Notes under the pieces: model-generated
What the model was told of the DNA's origin: nothing
The model's database searches: none
Seen by the model: the letters and a program-made list of their open reading frames with translations, nothing else
Made by a program: the position numbers and the translations under genes
In this document: positions 8,408-15,611 of the stretch, piece by piece
Layout: each line of letters opens with the position of its first letter
Position numbering within the stretch: position 1 is the first letter of the stretch
Assembly: GCA_964236445.1 (NCBI GenBank)
Contig: CAXSDR010000056.1
Coordinates: 1-23,271, forward strand
From: CAXSDR01 sp964236445
GTDB taxonomy: Bacteria; Actinomycetota; Actinomycetes; Motilibacterales; Motilibacteraceae
DNA: 23,271 nt
Direction: 5' to 3'

Positions 8408-10528
8408 TCAGCTGTCGAGGGCCAGCACCAGGGGGAGCACGGCGCTGGCGCCGGCCTGGCGCAGCGCACGCCCGGCCACCGTCAGCGTCCAGCGCGAGTC
8501 GGCGAGGTCATCGACCAGGAGCACCGGCCCGCCCGCGACGCGGACCACGCCCGCGACATCGGCGGGCACCGTGATGCGGTCCCAGACGCCGGCCAGCCGG
8601 AAGGCGCTGTTGCCGCCGCGTGACCCGAGCGGACCGTCTCCCGCATAGGCGAGCTGCCCGGCGAGCGTGAGACGTCCGATGGCGGCGAGCCGTTCTGCCA
8701 TGGAGCGCACCAGCTGCGGGCGTGTGCGCGACGGCATCGCCACGACGCACGCCGGCCGCTGTTCCCACTGCCAGTGTGTGAGCACCTCGACCATCGCGCC
8801 GACGATGACGTCGTCCACGGGGGCGTCGAGGGCGTCGGCGCAGAGCAGCGCACGAAGCTGGGAACCCCAGCCAAGGTCGGAGAGCCGGGCGATAGCGCGC
8901 CCCGGCTCGGTGCGCTCGCCGGCCGCGATCTTGCCGGTCGCCGGAACGCCGCGTTCACGCATCCCCGTGGGCCACAGGGTTCGGGGTTCGACGTCGACGC
9001 CGGGCCGGGCCAGCGTGGCCCGCGCTGTCGCGGCCGCCTGGGCGGAGACGCGTGCGGGATACCACGGTCCCGCACACCGGTCGCAGCGACCGCATGGCTG
9101 GGCCTGCGGGTCATCGAGCTGGCGACGGAGGAATAGCATGCGGCACTCGTCGGTGCGCTGATAGTCGCGCATCGCCTGCTGCTCGCGCTCGCGTGCCTCC
9201 CGCACCCGCGCGTAGCGCTCGGCGTCGTAGTGCCACGGCTCGCCCGTCGACTCCCAGCCGCCCTTCACGCGCCGCACAGCACCGTCGACGTCGAGCACCT
9301 TGAGCATCGTCTCGAGGCGGGCACGGCGCAGGTCCACGCGGGTCTCGAGGGCGGCGGTGGAGAGCACCCCGCCGGCCTCGGTAAGGGCGTCGAGCGTGCG
9401 GCGCACGACGTGCTCCTCAGGAAAGCCGACATCGGCGAACCAGGACCAGATCGCGGCATCCTCTGCTCCCGGCAGGAGCAGCACGTCCGCATTGGCCACA
9501 CCTCGACCCGCACGCCCCACCTGCTGGTAGTAGGCGATGGGCGACGGTGGAGACCCGACATGGACCACGAAGCCCAGGTCTGGCTTGTCGAACCCCATCC
9601 CCAGGGCAGAGGTCGCCACGAGGGCCTTGACCTCGTTCGCGAGGAGCGCATGTTCGGCGCGCAGCCGCTCTGCCGTGTCGGTGCGGCCGGAGTAGGCGAG
9701 CACGTCATGGCCGGCGACGCGCAGGAGTGCGGCGACGTCCTCGGCCGCGGAGACGGTCAGTGCATAGATGATGCCGCTGCCCGTGAGGTCCCCGAGATGC
9801 TCGGACAACCAGCCCAGCCGGGCATCGGCACCGGCAAGCTCCAGGACGCCGAGGCGCAGGCTCTCGCGCTCGAGCGACCCGCGCTGTACGAGCACGTCAT
9901 GCTGGCCACCGGCTCCGAGCTGCTCAGCCACGTCGATGACGACGCGCTCGTTCGCGGTCGCGGTCGTCGCCAGCACCGGCACGCCTGGACGCAGCGTGGT
10001 CAGCGCGTCCCGGATGCGTCGGTAGTCCGGGCGGAAGTCGTGGCCCCAGTCGGAGATGCAATGCGCCTCGTCGACGACCAGCAGGCCGGTGTGCGCGGCG
10101 ATGCGGGGGAGCAGCCGATCGCGGAAGTCGGGGTTGTTGAGCCGCTCGGGGCTCACGAGCAGGATGTCGACGGAGTCGGTTGCCAGGCGCTCCTCGACCT
10201 GCGCCCATTCCTCGAGATTCGCGGAGTTCAGGCTAGTCGCGCGGATGCCCGCACGCTGCGCCGCCGCCACCTGGTTGCGCATCAGTGCGAGCAGCGGTGA
10301 CACCAGCAGCGTCGGGCCTGACCCGCCCGCGCGCAGCAGCGCCGTCGCGACGAAATAGACCGCCGACTTGCCCCATCCCGTGCGCTGCACGACGAGCGCG
10401 CGGCGACGGTCGTGGACCAGCGCCGTGATGGCGTCCCACTGGTCGTCGCGCAGGCGCGCCTCGTCGCGTCCGACAAGGGCGCGCAGGACGGTCTCGGCGT
10501 CGTCACGAGTGGGAAGCGAAGGGGGCAT
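8408..10528 (-). CDS. RecQ-family ATP-dependent DNA helicase with C-terminal phosphoribosyltransferase-like domain
   Basis: A 706-residue superfamily 2 helicase. Seen in order: LRDDQWDAI, the Walker A-type loop QRTGWGKSAVYF, LLVSPLLALMRNQ, Walker B DEAHCISDWGHDFRPDY, motif III LATTATA, and motif V/VI ATSALGMGFDKPDLGFVVH ... QQVGRAGR. Then comes a winged-helix region and the RecQ zinc site C-x17-C-x2-C-x2-C at about 460-482. There is no HRDC domain. Instead the last ~120 residues contain VVAMPSRTRPQLV (about 606) and LLVDDLADSRWTL (about 668-680), which resemble the ComF-type phosphoribosyltransferase fold with its PRPP loop. RecQ enzymes unwind DNA during repair and recombination. ATG 10528 is chosen; an in-frame TTG at 10558 is a weaker alternative. 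It diverges from terD, and 160 bp separate its stop from the downstream c-di-GMP gene. Confidence 0.88.
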   Translation of the reverse strand: MPPSLPTRDDAETVLRALVGRDEARLRDDQWDAITALVHDRRRALVVQRTGWGKSAVYFVATALLRAGGSGPTLLVSPLLALMRNQVAAAQRAGIRATSLNSANLEEWAQVEERLATDSVDILLVSPERLNNPDFRDRLLPRIAAHTGLLVVDEAHCISDWGHDFRPDYRRIRDALTTLRPGVPVLATTATANERVVIDVAEQLGAGGQHDVLVQRGSLERESLRLGVLELAGADARLGWLSEHLGDLTGSGIIYALTVSAAEDVAALLRVAGHDVLAYSGRTDTAERLRAEHALLANEVKALVATSALGMGFDKPDLGFVVHVGSPPSPIAYYQQVGRAGRGVANADVLLLPGAEDAAIWSWFADVGFPEEHVVRRTLDALTEAGGVLSTAALETRVDLRRARLETMLKVLDVDGAVRRVKGGWESTGEPWHYDAERYARVREAREREQQAMRDYQRTDECRMLFLRRQLDDPQAQPCGRCDRCAGPWYPARVSAQAAATARATLARPGVDVEPRTLWPTGMRERGVPATGKIAAGERTEPGRAIARLSDLGWGSQLRALLCADALDAPVDDVIVGAMVEVLTHWQWEQRPACVVAMPSRTRPQLVRSMAERLAAIGRLTLAGQLAYAGDGPLGSRGGNSAFRLAGVWDRITVPADVAGVVRVAGGPVLLVDDLADSRWTLTVAGRALRQAGASAVLPLVLALDS

Positions 10529-10634
10529 GTCGCCCAGTGTGGTCTGCCGCACCGACAAGTCGGCCCGGAGCGGCCTGGAGCGGGTTCGGCGGACGCGGTG
10601 GCAGACTGTCGAACAGGAGATCCCCGACCTCGAC

Positions 10635-10641
10635 AGAAGGA
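10635..10641 (+). promoter_or_regulatory. Ribosome binding site setting the terD GTG start
   Basis: AGAAGGA lies 6 nt before GTG 10648. This site and the TerD family's conserved N terminus (xxSLxKGGNVSL) together fix the start at GTG rather than at the upstream in-frame codons, which encode a non-homologous arginine-rich leader. Confidence 0.7.
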
Positions 10642-10647
10642 ACGACC

Positions 10648-11226
10648 GTGGCCCTGAGTCTGCAGAAGGGCGGCAACGTCTCGCTGAGCAAGGCTGCGCC
10701 CGACCTCAAGGCAGTCGTCGTCGGCCTTGGCTGGGACGCCCGGGTGACGACCGGCGCAGAGTTCGACCTCGACGCCAGCGCGCTGGCCTGCGGCGCCGAC
10801 GGCAAAGTCCTGAGCGACCTGTGGTTCGTGTTCTTCAACCAGCTCAGCAGTCCCGACGCGAGCATCGAGCACACCGGCGACAACCTGACGGGGGCGGGTG
10901 AAGGCGACGACGAGTCGATCAAGATCGACCTCGCGCGCATCCCCACCGAGGTGGTCCGCATCGTCTTTCCCGTCTCGATCTACGACGCGGACGCTCGCCG
11001 CCAGAACTTCGGCCAGGTGTCCAACGCCTTCATCCGGATCGTGGACCAGGCGACCGGGACCGAGCTCGCCCGCTACGACCTCACCGAGGACGCCTCGGTG
11101 GAGACATCGATGATCTTCGGCGAGGTCTACCGCCACGCAGCCGAGTGGAAGTTCCGCGCCGTGGGGCAGGGCTATGCCTCCGGCCTACGGGGCATCGCGC
11201 TCGACTACGGCGTCAACCTGTCCTGA
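10648..11226 (+). CDS. terD: TerD family stress/tellurium-resistance protein
   Basis: A 192-residue protein, the family's usual length, matching TerD from end to end. It has LQKGGNVSLSK at the N terminus, VGLGWD, EFDLDASALAC, the acidic EHTGDNLTGAGEGDDE stretch, VFPVSIYDAD, QNFGQVSNAFIRIV, RYDLTEDAS and the C-terminal EWKFRAVGQGYASGLRGIA. Family knowledge: TerD folds as a beta-sandwich that binds calcium through the acidic loops and works in the cytoplasm in membrane-linked stress, tellurite or phage-response systems. Actinobacteria often carry several copies. No other ter genes (terB, terC, TerY-P) are adjacent, so it looks like a solitary copy with its own promoter in the 119 bp it shares with the divergent recQ gene. 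The start is GTG. Confidence 0.95.
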   Translation: MALSLQKGGNVSLSKAAPDLKAVVVGLGWDARVTTGAEFDLDASALACGADGKVLSDLWFVFFNQLSSPDASIEHTGDNLTGAGEGDDESIKIDLARIPTEVVRIVFPVSIYDADARRQNFGQVSNAFIRIVDQATGTELARYDLTEDASVETSMIFGEVYRHAAEWKFRAVGQGYASGLRGIALDYGVNLS

Positions 11227-11287
11227 GGGCGCGCGGCGCCTGATCGGTCTGTAGAGGCAGAAGACGGCTCAGCACACGGCGCCCTCA
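11224..11287. repeat. Inverted repeat spanning the terD-lysR convergent gap
   Basis: TGAGGGCGC at 11224-11232 is matched by its exact reverse complement at 11279-11287. Both arms begin at the TGA stop codons of the two convergent genes. Inside the left arm a small hairpin GGCGC-GCG-GCGCC (11228-11240) could form. There is no T-tract after it, so a classical intrinsic terminator is not supported, but GC-rich actinobacterial terminators often lack one. The 58-bp gap holds nothing else I recognise. Confidence 0.35.
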
Positions 11288-12208
11288 CCTACGCGACGGC
11301 ACGGTTGCACCGTCGAGACCGCGAAAAGTCGCTGACGTTCGCATCACCGTGGCGTGGAACGCCTGCGCGGCCCGGCTGGGTCGGGCATGGCGCAGCCGCG
11401 CGAGCACGATGGTGCGCGTGAGCACGGGCGGGTCGAACGGGATCTGGCGCAGCGCGGCGCGGCCCCGCAGGGCGAGCAGCGGCACGACCGCCACACCGAG
11501 CCCGGACTCGACGAAGCTGAGGACCGCGTCCATGTCACCGCCCTCGACGGCGAACGTCGGCTCGAACCCGGCCTTGTGACACGCCGCGACCGTCGTCGTC
11601 CGCAGGTCGTAGCCGTCGCGGAACATGACGAGGGGATGACGACGCAGATCTGTCACTTTCATCACGGGTGCTGTGACGCTGCGATCGGCCGCAGCCACTG
11701 CCACCACGAGCTCCTCGGTGAGCAGCGGCGAGGTCACCAGATCGGGTCCCTGATGGCGTGGCGGCCGCACGATGATGGCGAGATCGAGCGCGCCGTCGGC
11801 CAGCCGACCGGCGAGCTGACGCGAGCTCGCTTCCTCGACGACAAGCTGGATCGCGGGATACTCGGCGTGGAACTGCTGCAGCGAGTCGGCGAGCAGGGTC
11901 GTGCACAGGCTCGGCAGCGAACCTATCCGCACCCGACCGGCGCGCAGCCCGACGAGATCGTCGACCTCGCGCCGGGCACTGTCCATATCCGACAGGATCC
12001 GACGCGCGTACGGCAGCAGCACCTCGCCTACCGCAGTGATACGCACGCCGCCCACGCCGCGGTCGAACAGGCTCGTCGCCAGCTCGTGCTCGAGGTTCGC
12101 GACCTGCTTGCTCAACGACGGCTGCGCGACATGAAGCCGCGCCGCAGCCCGGGTGAAGTTGCGTTCCTCAGCGACAGCGACGAAGCAGAGGAGTTGCTGC
12201 AGCTGCAT
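11285..12208 (-). CDS. LysR-family transcriptional regulator
   Basis: A 307-residue regulator of normal LysR length. The N-terminal winged helix-turn-helix is plain: LLCFVAVAEERNFTRAAARLHVAQPSLS..V..LE at residues 5-40, then FDRGVGGVRITAVGE. The effector domain starts near residue 90 (GRVRIGSLPSL) and shows the usual two-lobed pattern with DLAIIVRPP, LVMFRDGY and the glycine-rich ESGLGVAVVPLLA. Such proteins bind T-N11-A sites in divergent promoters, repress their own gene and activate the neighbour when a small co-inducer is bound. Here the divergent neighbour is pckG, and the 76-bp spacer carries a T-N11-A inverted repeat 3 bp upstream of this gene's ATG. It is the only regulator in the window, so the aromatic cluster to the right may also be a target. 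The co-inducer cannot be told. Confidence 0.93.
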   Translation of the reverse strand: MQLQQLLCFVAVAEERNFTRAAARLHVAQPSLSKQVANLEHELATSLFDRGVGGVRITAVGEVLLPYARRILSDMDSARREVDDLVGLRAGRVRIGSLPSLCTTLLADSLQQFHAEYPAIQLVVEEASSRQLAGRLADGALDLAIIVRPPRHQGPDLVTSPLLTEELVVAVAAADRSVTAPVMKVTDLRRHPLVMFRDGYDLRTTTVAACHKAGFEPTFAVEGGDMDAVLSFVESGLGVAVVPLLALRGRAALRQIPFDPPVLTRTIVLARLRHARPSRAAQAFHATVMRTSATFRGLDGATVPSRR

Positions 12209-12211
12209 GCC

Positions 12212-12228
12212 GATAGGCTACGGCTATC
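12212..12228. promoter_or_regulatory. Candidate LysR operator (T-N11-A inverted repeat)
   Basis: GATAG-N7-CTATC is a perfect 5-bp inverted repeat, with T at 12214 and A at 12226 separated by exactly 11 bases: the classical LysR recognition pattern. It sits 3 bp upstream of the LysR start codon and about 55 bp upstream of the pckG start, where occupancy would block the regulator's own expression and could activate pckG. A possible pckG -10 element, TATGGT, is at 12257-12262 without a good -35, as is common for activator-dependent promoters. Confidence 0.6.
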
Positions 12229-12284
12229 AAACGGAGAGCCACAAGCAGTTGGACGCTATGGTTCACTGTGCCTAGTTTTGCTGC

Positions 12285-14120
12285 ATGACGAGCATGGACG
12301 TTCTCCCGCGCCGCGCTTTCGCGCCCACTTCGCACGCCGGTCTGATCGCCTGGGTCGACGACATTGCTGGACTCACGCAGCCCGACGTTGTCGAGTGGTG
12401 CGACGGCTCCGACGAGGAGTGGTCGCGACTGACCGAGCGACTGGTGAACAGCGGCACACTGATGGCGCTCAATCCGGCGAAGCGACCGAACAGCTTCGTC
12501 GCTGCTTCTGACCCGCGCGACGTGGCGCGGGTGGAGAGCCGGACCTTCATCTGTTCCGAACGCGAGGCGGACGCCGGTCCGACCAACAACTGGCATGAAC
12601 CTCAGCAGATGCGTGCGACGCTGCACGAGCTGTTCCGCGGTTGCATGCGTGGTCGCACGATGTATGTCGTTCCCTTCTGCATGGGCCCCATCGGCTCCCC
12701 GCAGTCGGTTCTCGGAGTCGAGATCACGGATAGCGCCTACGTCGCGATCTCCATGCGGATCATGACGCGCATGGGCACGCCGGCCCTCGACGCGCTCGGT
12801 GACGACGGTCATTTCGTGCCCGCGGTGCACTCCGTCGGCCGTCCGCTCTCGCCCGGCGAGTCCGATGTGGCGTGGCCGTCCAACAGCGACAACAAATACA
12901 TCGTGCACTTTCCCGAGAGCAGGCAGATCTGGTCCTACGGCTCGGGCTATGGCGGCAACGCTCTGCTGGGCAAGAAGTGCCTTGCCCTGCGCATCGCCTC
13001 GGTCATGGCTCGCGACGAGGGGTGGCTTGCTGAGCACATGCTCATCCTCAAGCTGACATCCCCCCAGAACGAGGTGCACTACATCACCGCAGCCTTTCCA
13101 TCGGCCTGCGGCAAGACCAACATGGCGATGCTGCAACCGACGCTTCCCGGGTGGAAAGCGGAGACGATCGGTGACGACATCGCGTGGATGCGGCTCGGTG
13201 AGGACGGCCGGGTCTATGCCATCAACCCCGAAGCGGGTCTGTTCGGCGTCGCACCCGGAACCGGGAAGCGCACCAACGAGAGCGCGGTCGATACGTTGTG
13301 CGCGAACGCCATCTTCACGAACGTCGCGCGCACGGATGACGGCGACGTCTGGTGGGAGGGGCTGACGGACGAGCCGCCGGCGCACCTGATCGACTGGCGC
13401 GGGCGTGACTGGACGCCGGCGAGCAACGAACCTGCGGCGCATCCCAACTCACGCTTCACCGTCGCGATCACGCAGTGCCCTGTGCTTGCACCGGAGTGGG
13501 ACGACCCGGCCGGTGTGCCGATCTCGGCCATCCTGTTCGGTGGTCGTCGCGCCTCGGCAGTTCCCCTCGTGCTCGAGGCGTTCAGCTGGCAGCACGGTGT
13601 CTTCCTCGCGTCCAACGTCGCCTCCGAAGGGACTGCAGCTGCGGAGAACACGATCGGGGCGCTGCGGCGAGACCCCTTTGCGATGCTGCCGTTCTGCGGC
13701 TACAACATGGGTGACTACTTCGCGCACTGGCTGGCACTCGGCGCGAGAAGCGCTGCTGAAGGAGACGGCACGCGACTTCCGCAGATCTTCAGCGTCAACT
13801 GGTTCCGCCAGGACGCCGAAGGCCGATTTGTCTGGCCCGGATTCGGCGAGAACGGCCGCGTCCTTGCGTGGATCGTCGACCGACTAGAAGGCCGAGCCGG
13901 GGTGGTCTCCTCTCCCATCGGACTGCTGCCCGAGCCCGGATCGCTCGATCTCGACGGGCTCGACCTGTCACCGGAACAGGTGGCGATGCTGCTCACCGTC
14001 GACACCGCGGTGTGGCGTCAAGAGGCGGCTCTCATCGCGGAGCACTACGCCTCGCTCGGCTCCGGGCTGCCGGCCGCGCTCCGGGCCGAGCTCACACTGT
14101 TGGATCGCCACCTGGGCTGA
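12285..14120 (+). CDS. pckG: Phosphoenolpyruvate carboxykinase (GTP)
   Basis: A 611-residue GTP-type PEPCK of standard length, converting oxaloacetate and GTP to phosphoenolpyruvate, CO2 and GDP in the cytoplasm, the entry step of gluconeogenesis. Seen: RTFICS and NNWHEP near the N terminus, YGSGYGGNALLGKKC, the family signature FPSACGKTNMAM at about residues 270-281 (the P-loop with the reactive Cys), DDIAWM, INPEAGLFGVAPGT, the FGGRR element at about 418-422, and NWFRQDAEGRFVWPGFGEN near the C terminus. All match the GTP-dependent class rather than the ATP class. ATG 12285 gives the usual N terminus; no strong ribosome binding site precedes it. Divergence from a LysR gene is unusual for pckG and suggests control by a metabolite. 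Its last 29 bp overlap the convergent CoA-transferase beta-subunit gene. Confidence 0.96.
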   Translation: MTSMDVLPRRAFAPTSHAGLIAWVDDIAGLTQPDVVEWCDGSDEEWSRLTERLVNSGTLMALNPAKRPNSFVAASDPRDVARVESRTFICSEREADAGPTNNWHEPQQMRATLHELFRGCMRGRTMYVVPFCMGPIGSPQSVLGVEITDSAYVAISMRIMTRMGTPALDALGDDGHFVPAVHSVGRPLSPGESDVAWPSNSDNKYIVHFPESRQIWSYGSGYGGNALLGKKCLALRIASVMARDEGWLAEHMLILKLTSPQNEVHYITAAFPSACGKTNMAMLQPTLPGWKAETIGDDIAWMRLGEDGRVYAINPEAGLFGVAPGTGKRTNESAVDTLCANAIFTNVARTDDGDVWWEGLTDEPPAHLIDWRGRDWTPASNEPAAHPNSRFTVAITQCPVLAPEWDDPAGVPISAILFGGRRASAVPLVLEAFSWQHGVFLASNVASEGTAAAENTIGALRRDPFAMLPFCGYNMGDYFAHWLALGARSAAEGDGTRLPQIFSVNWFRQDAEGRFVWPGFGENGRVLAWIVDRLEGRAGVVSSPIGLLPEPGSLDLDGLDLSPEQVAMLLTVDTAVWRQEAALIAEHYASLGSGLPAALRAELTLLDRHLG

Positions 14121-14784
14121 GCTGTTCGTGCCGACGGTGACTGTGCAGCTGGGCCGAGACCTCCAGTTCGGGCCCGGTGCAGCGGCGTATGTCCGCCACG
14201 GACACGTCCGGCGCGAGTTCGAGAAGCACCAGTCCGCTAGGCGTCACGTCGATCACGGCCAGGTCGGTGATGACGCGATCCACGACGGCCCGGCCGGTGA
14301 GCAGCAGATCGCACTCGTTCACCAGCTTGGGCTTACCGGCGCGGGTGACATGCGACATCAGCACCAGCACCCGCCGCGCCCCGGCGACGAGGTCCATGGC
14401 CCCGCCCATTCCCTTGACCAGGGTGCCCGGACCCATCCAGTTGGCCAAGTCGCCCTTGGCGCTCACCTGCATCGCACCGAGGATCGCCGTGTCGATGTGG
14501 GCACCGCGAATCATGGCGAAGGACAGCGCCGAGTCGAAGAATGACGCGCCAGCACGTGTGGTCACCGTCTCCTTGCCAGCGTTGATGATGTCGGGGTCGA
14601 CCTCATGCTCATCTGGATAAGGCCCCACCCCCAGAATGCCGTTCTCGCTGTGCAGGACGACGGTCGTGTCGCCAGGCAGATGATCGGGGATCAGCGTGGG
14701 CAGGCCGATGCCGAGGTTGACGTACTCCCCGTCGCGCAGTTCCAGCGCAGCGCGCGCTGCCATCTCGTGCCTTGTCCAGGCCAT
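14092..14784 (-). CDS. 3-oxoacid CoA-transferase, beta subunit
   Basis: A 230-residue subunit B of a family I CoA-transferase. The N terminus carries NLGIGLPTLIPDHLP, and the catalytic signature SENGILGVGP is at about residues 46-55; its Glu is the residue that forms the CoA thioester. NAGKETVT and GGAMDLVAGA follow in the usual order. With subunit A it moves CoA from succinyl-CoA to a 3-oxo acid. Sequence style is close to ScoB/LpsJ, but actinobacterial PcaJ/CatJ proteins look alike. The neighbouring maleylacetate reductase and decarboxylase make 3-oxoadipate the likelier acceptor (inference). Its start lies 1 nt after the subunit A stop (TGA-C-ATG), indicating coupling. The last ~17 residues are hydrophilic and run into the 3' end of pckG on the other strand. 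Confidence 0.92.
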   Translation of the reverse strand: MAWTRHEMAARAALELRDGEYVNLGIGLPTLIPDHLPGDTTVVLHSENGILGVGPYPDEHEVDPDIINAGKETVTTRAGASFFDSALSFAMIRGAHIDTAILGAMQVSAKGDLANWMGPGTLVKGMGGAMDLVAGARRVLVLMSHVTRAGKPKLVNECDLLLTGRAVVDRVITDLAVIDVTPSGLVLLELAPDVSVADIRRCTGPELEVSAQLHSHRRHEQLSPGGDPTV

Positions 14785-14785
14785 G

Positions 14786-15562
14786 TCAGTGCGGCGTCAT
14801 CGAGGTCATGCGCTTCTCGACCTGCTTGTCGTCAGCCTGCTCCGGGGTCAGCGCCAGCACCTGATGGACGAAGACGCCTGGCAGGTGGACCGCATCGGGA
14901 TTGAGCTCGCCGGCATCGACCACGTGCTCGGCCTCGACGATCGTGATGCGTCCCGCCGTGGCAGCGAGCGGGTTGAAGTTCCGGGCTGCACCATGGAAGA
15001 TCACGTTGCCGTGACGGTCTGCCACAGCGGCACGCACCAGTGCGAAGTCCGTGACGATTCCGTGCTCCAGGACGTACGCCCGGCGCTGCCCGCCGAGGTC
15101 GAGGGTCCTGACCTCCTTGGCCGGTGAGGCCTGCGCGACGGAGCCGTCGGAATCGTAGCGCCAGGGCAGGCCGCCCTCGGCGACGACGGTGCCGATGCCG
15201 GTCGGCGTGAAGAAGGCCGCAATCCCGGCACCTCCCGCGCGCAGCCGTTCCGCGAGCGTTCCCTGCGGCGTGAGCTCGACCAGCAGCTCACCGGCGAGGA
15301 ACTGGCGGGCGAACTCGCGGTTTTCTCCGATGTAGGACGCGATCACCCGGTCGATGCGGTGGGCGGCGAGCAGGACGCCGAGGCCGGCACCGTCGACGCC
15401 GCAGTTGTTCGACACGATCGTCAGATTGGTCGCACCCTGCTCGTACAGCGCGTTGATGAGGACCGACGGGATGCCGGAGAGTCCGAAGCCACCCACGGCG
15501 ATGCTGGAGCCCGACACGATGCCGGCAACCGCCTCAGCGGCATCGCTCACGATCTTGTCCAT
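14786..15562 (-). CDS. 3-oxoacid CoA-transferase, alpha subunit
   Basis: A 258-residue subunit A of a family I CoA-transferase. It has IAVGGFGLSGIPSVLI at about residues 20-35, TIVSNNCGVDGAGLG, SYIGENREFARQFLAGEL, LTPQGTLAERLRAGGAGI, FFTPTGIGT and the late NVIFHGAARNFNPLAA. All are diagnostic for the SCOT/PcaI alpha chain. The SYIGENREF stretch leans towards the succinyl-CoA:3-ketoacid (ScoA/LpsI) branch, but substrate range in this family does not follow that split strictly. ATG 15562 is preceded by GAGAGGA on the minus strand, 6 nt away, and starts the family's normal N terminus; an upstream in-frame ATG would add 14 atypical residues. It lies 49 bp after the decarboxylase gene on the same strand, so the three form a probable operon: decarboxylase, subunit A, subunit B. 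Confidence 0.93.
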   Translation of the reverse strand: MDKIVSDAAEAVAGIVSGSSIAVGGFGLSGIPSVLINALYEQGATNLTIVSNNCGVDGAGLGVLLAAHRIDRVIASYIGENREFARQFLAGELLVELTPQGTLAERLRAGGAGIAAFFTPTGIGTVVAEGGLPWRYDSDGSVAQASPAKEVRTLDLGGQRRAYVLEHGIVTDFALVRAAVADRHGNVIFHGAARNFNPLAATAGRITIVEAEHVVDAGELNPDAVHLPGVFVHQVLALTPEQADDKQVEKRMTSMTPH

Positions 15563-15611
15563 CGCCGTTCCTCTCGTTCGTCGCACGTCGTCCGCAGCTG
15601 CCACGGGTCAC

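Noticed and set aside
9230..10300. 356-codon plus-strand frame opposite recQ
   Set aside because: Antisense shadow of helicase motifs, with no family resemblance and no ribosome binding site.
10609..10614. TCGAAC, a half of the actinobacterial LexA box, between recQ and terD
   Set aside because: The second half (GTTCGA after 4 bases) is absent, so an SOS box is not supported.
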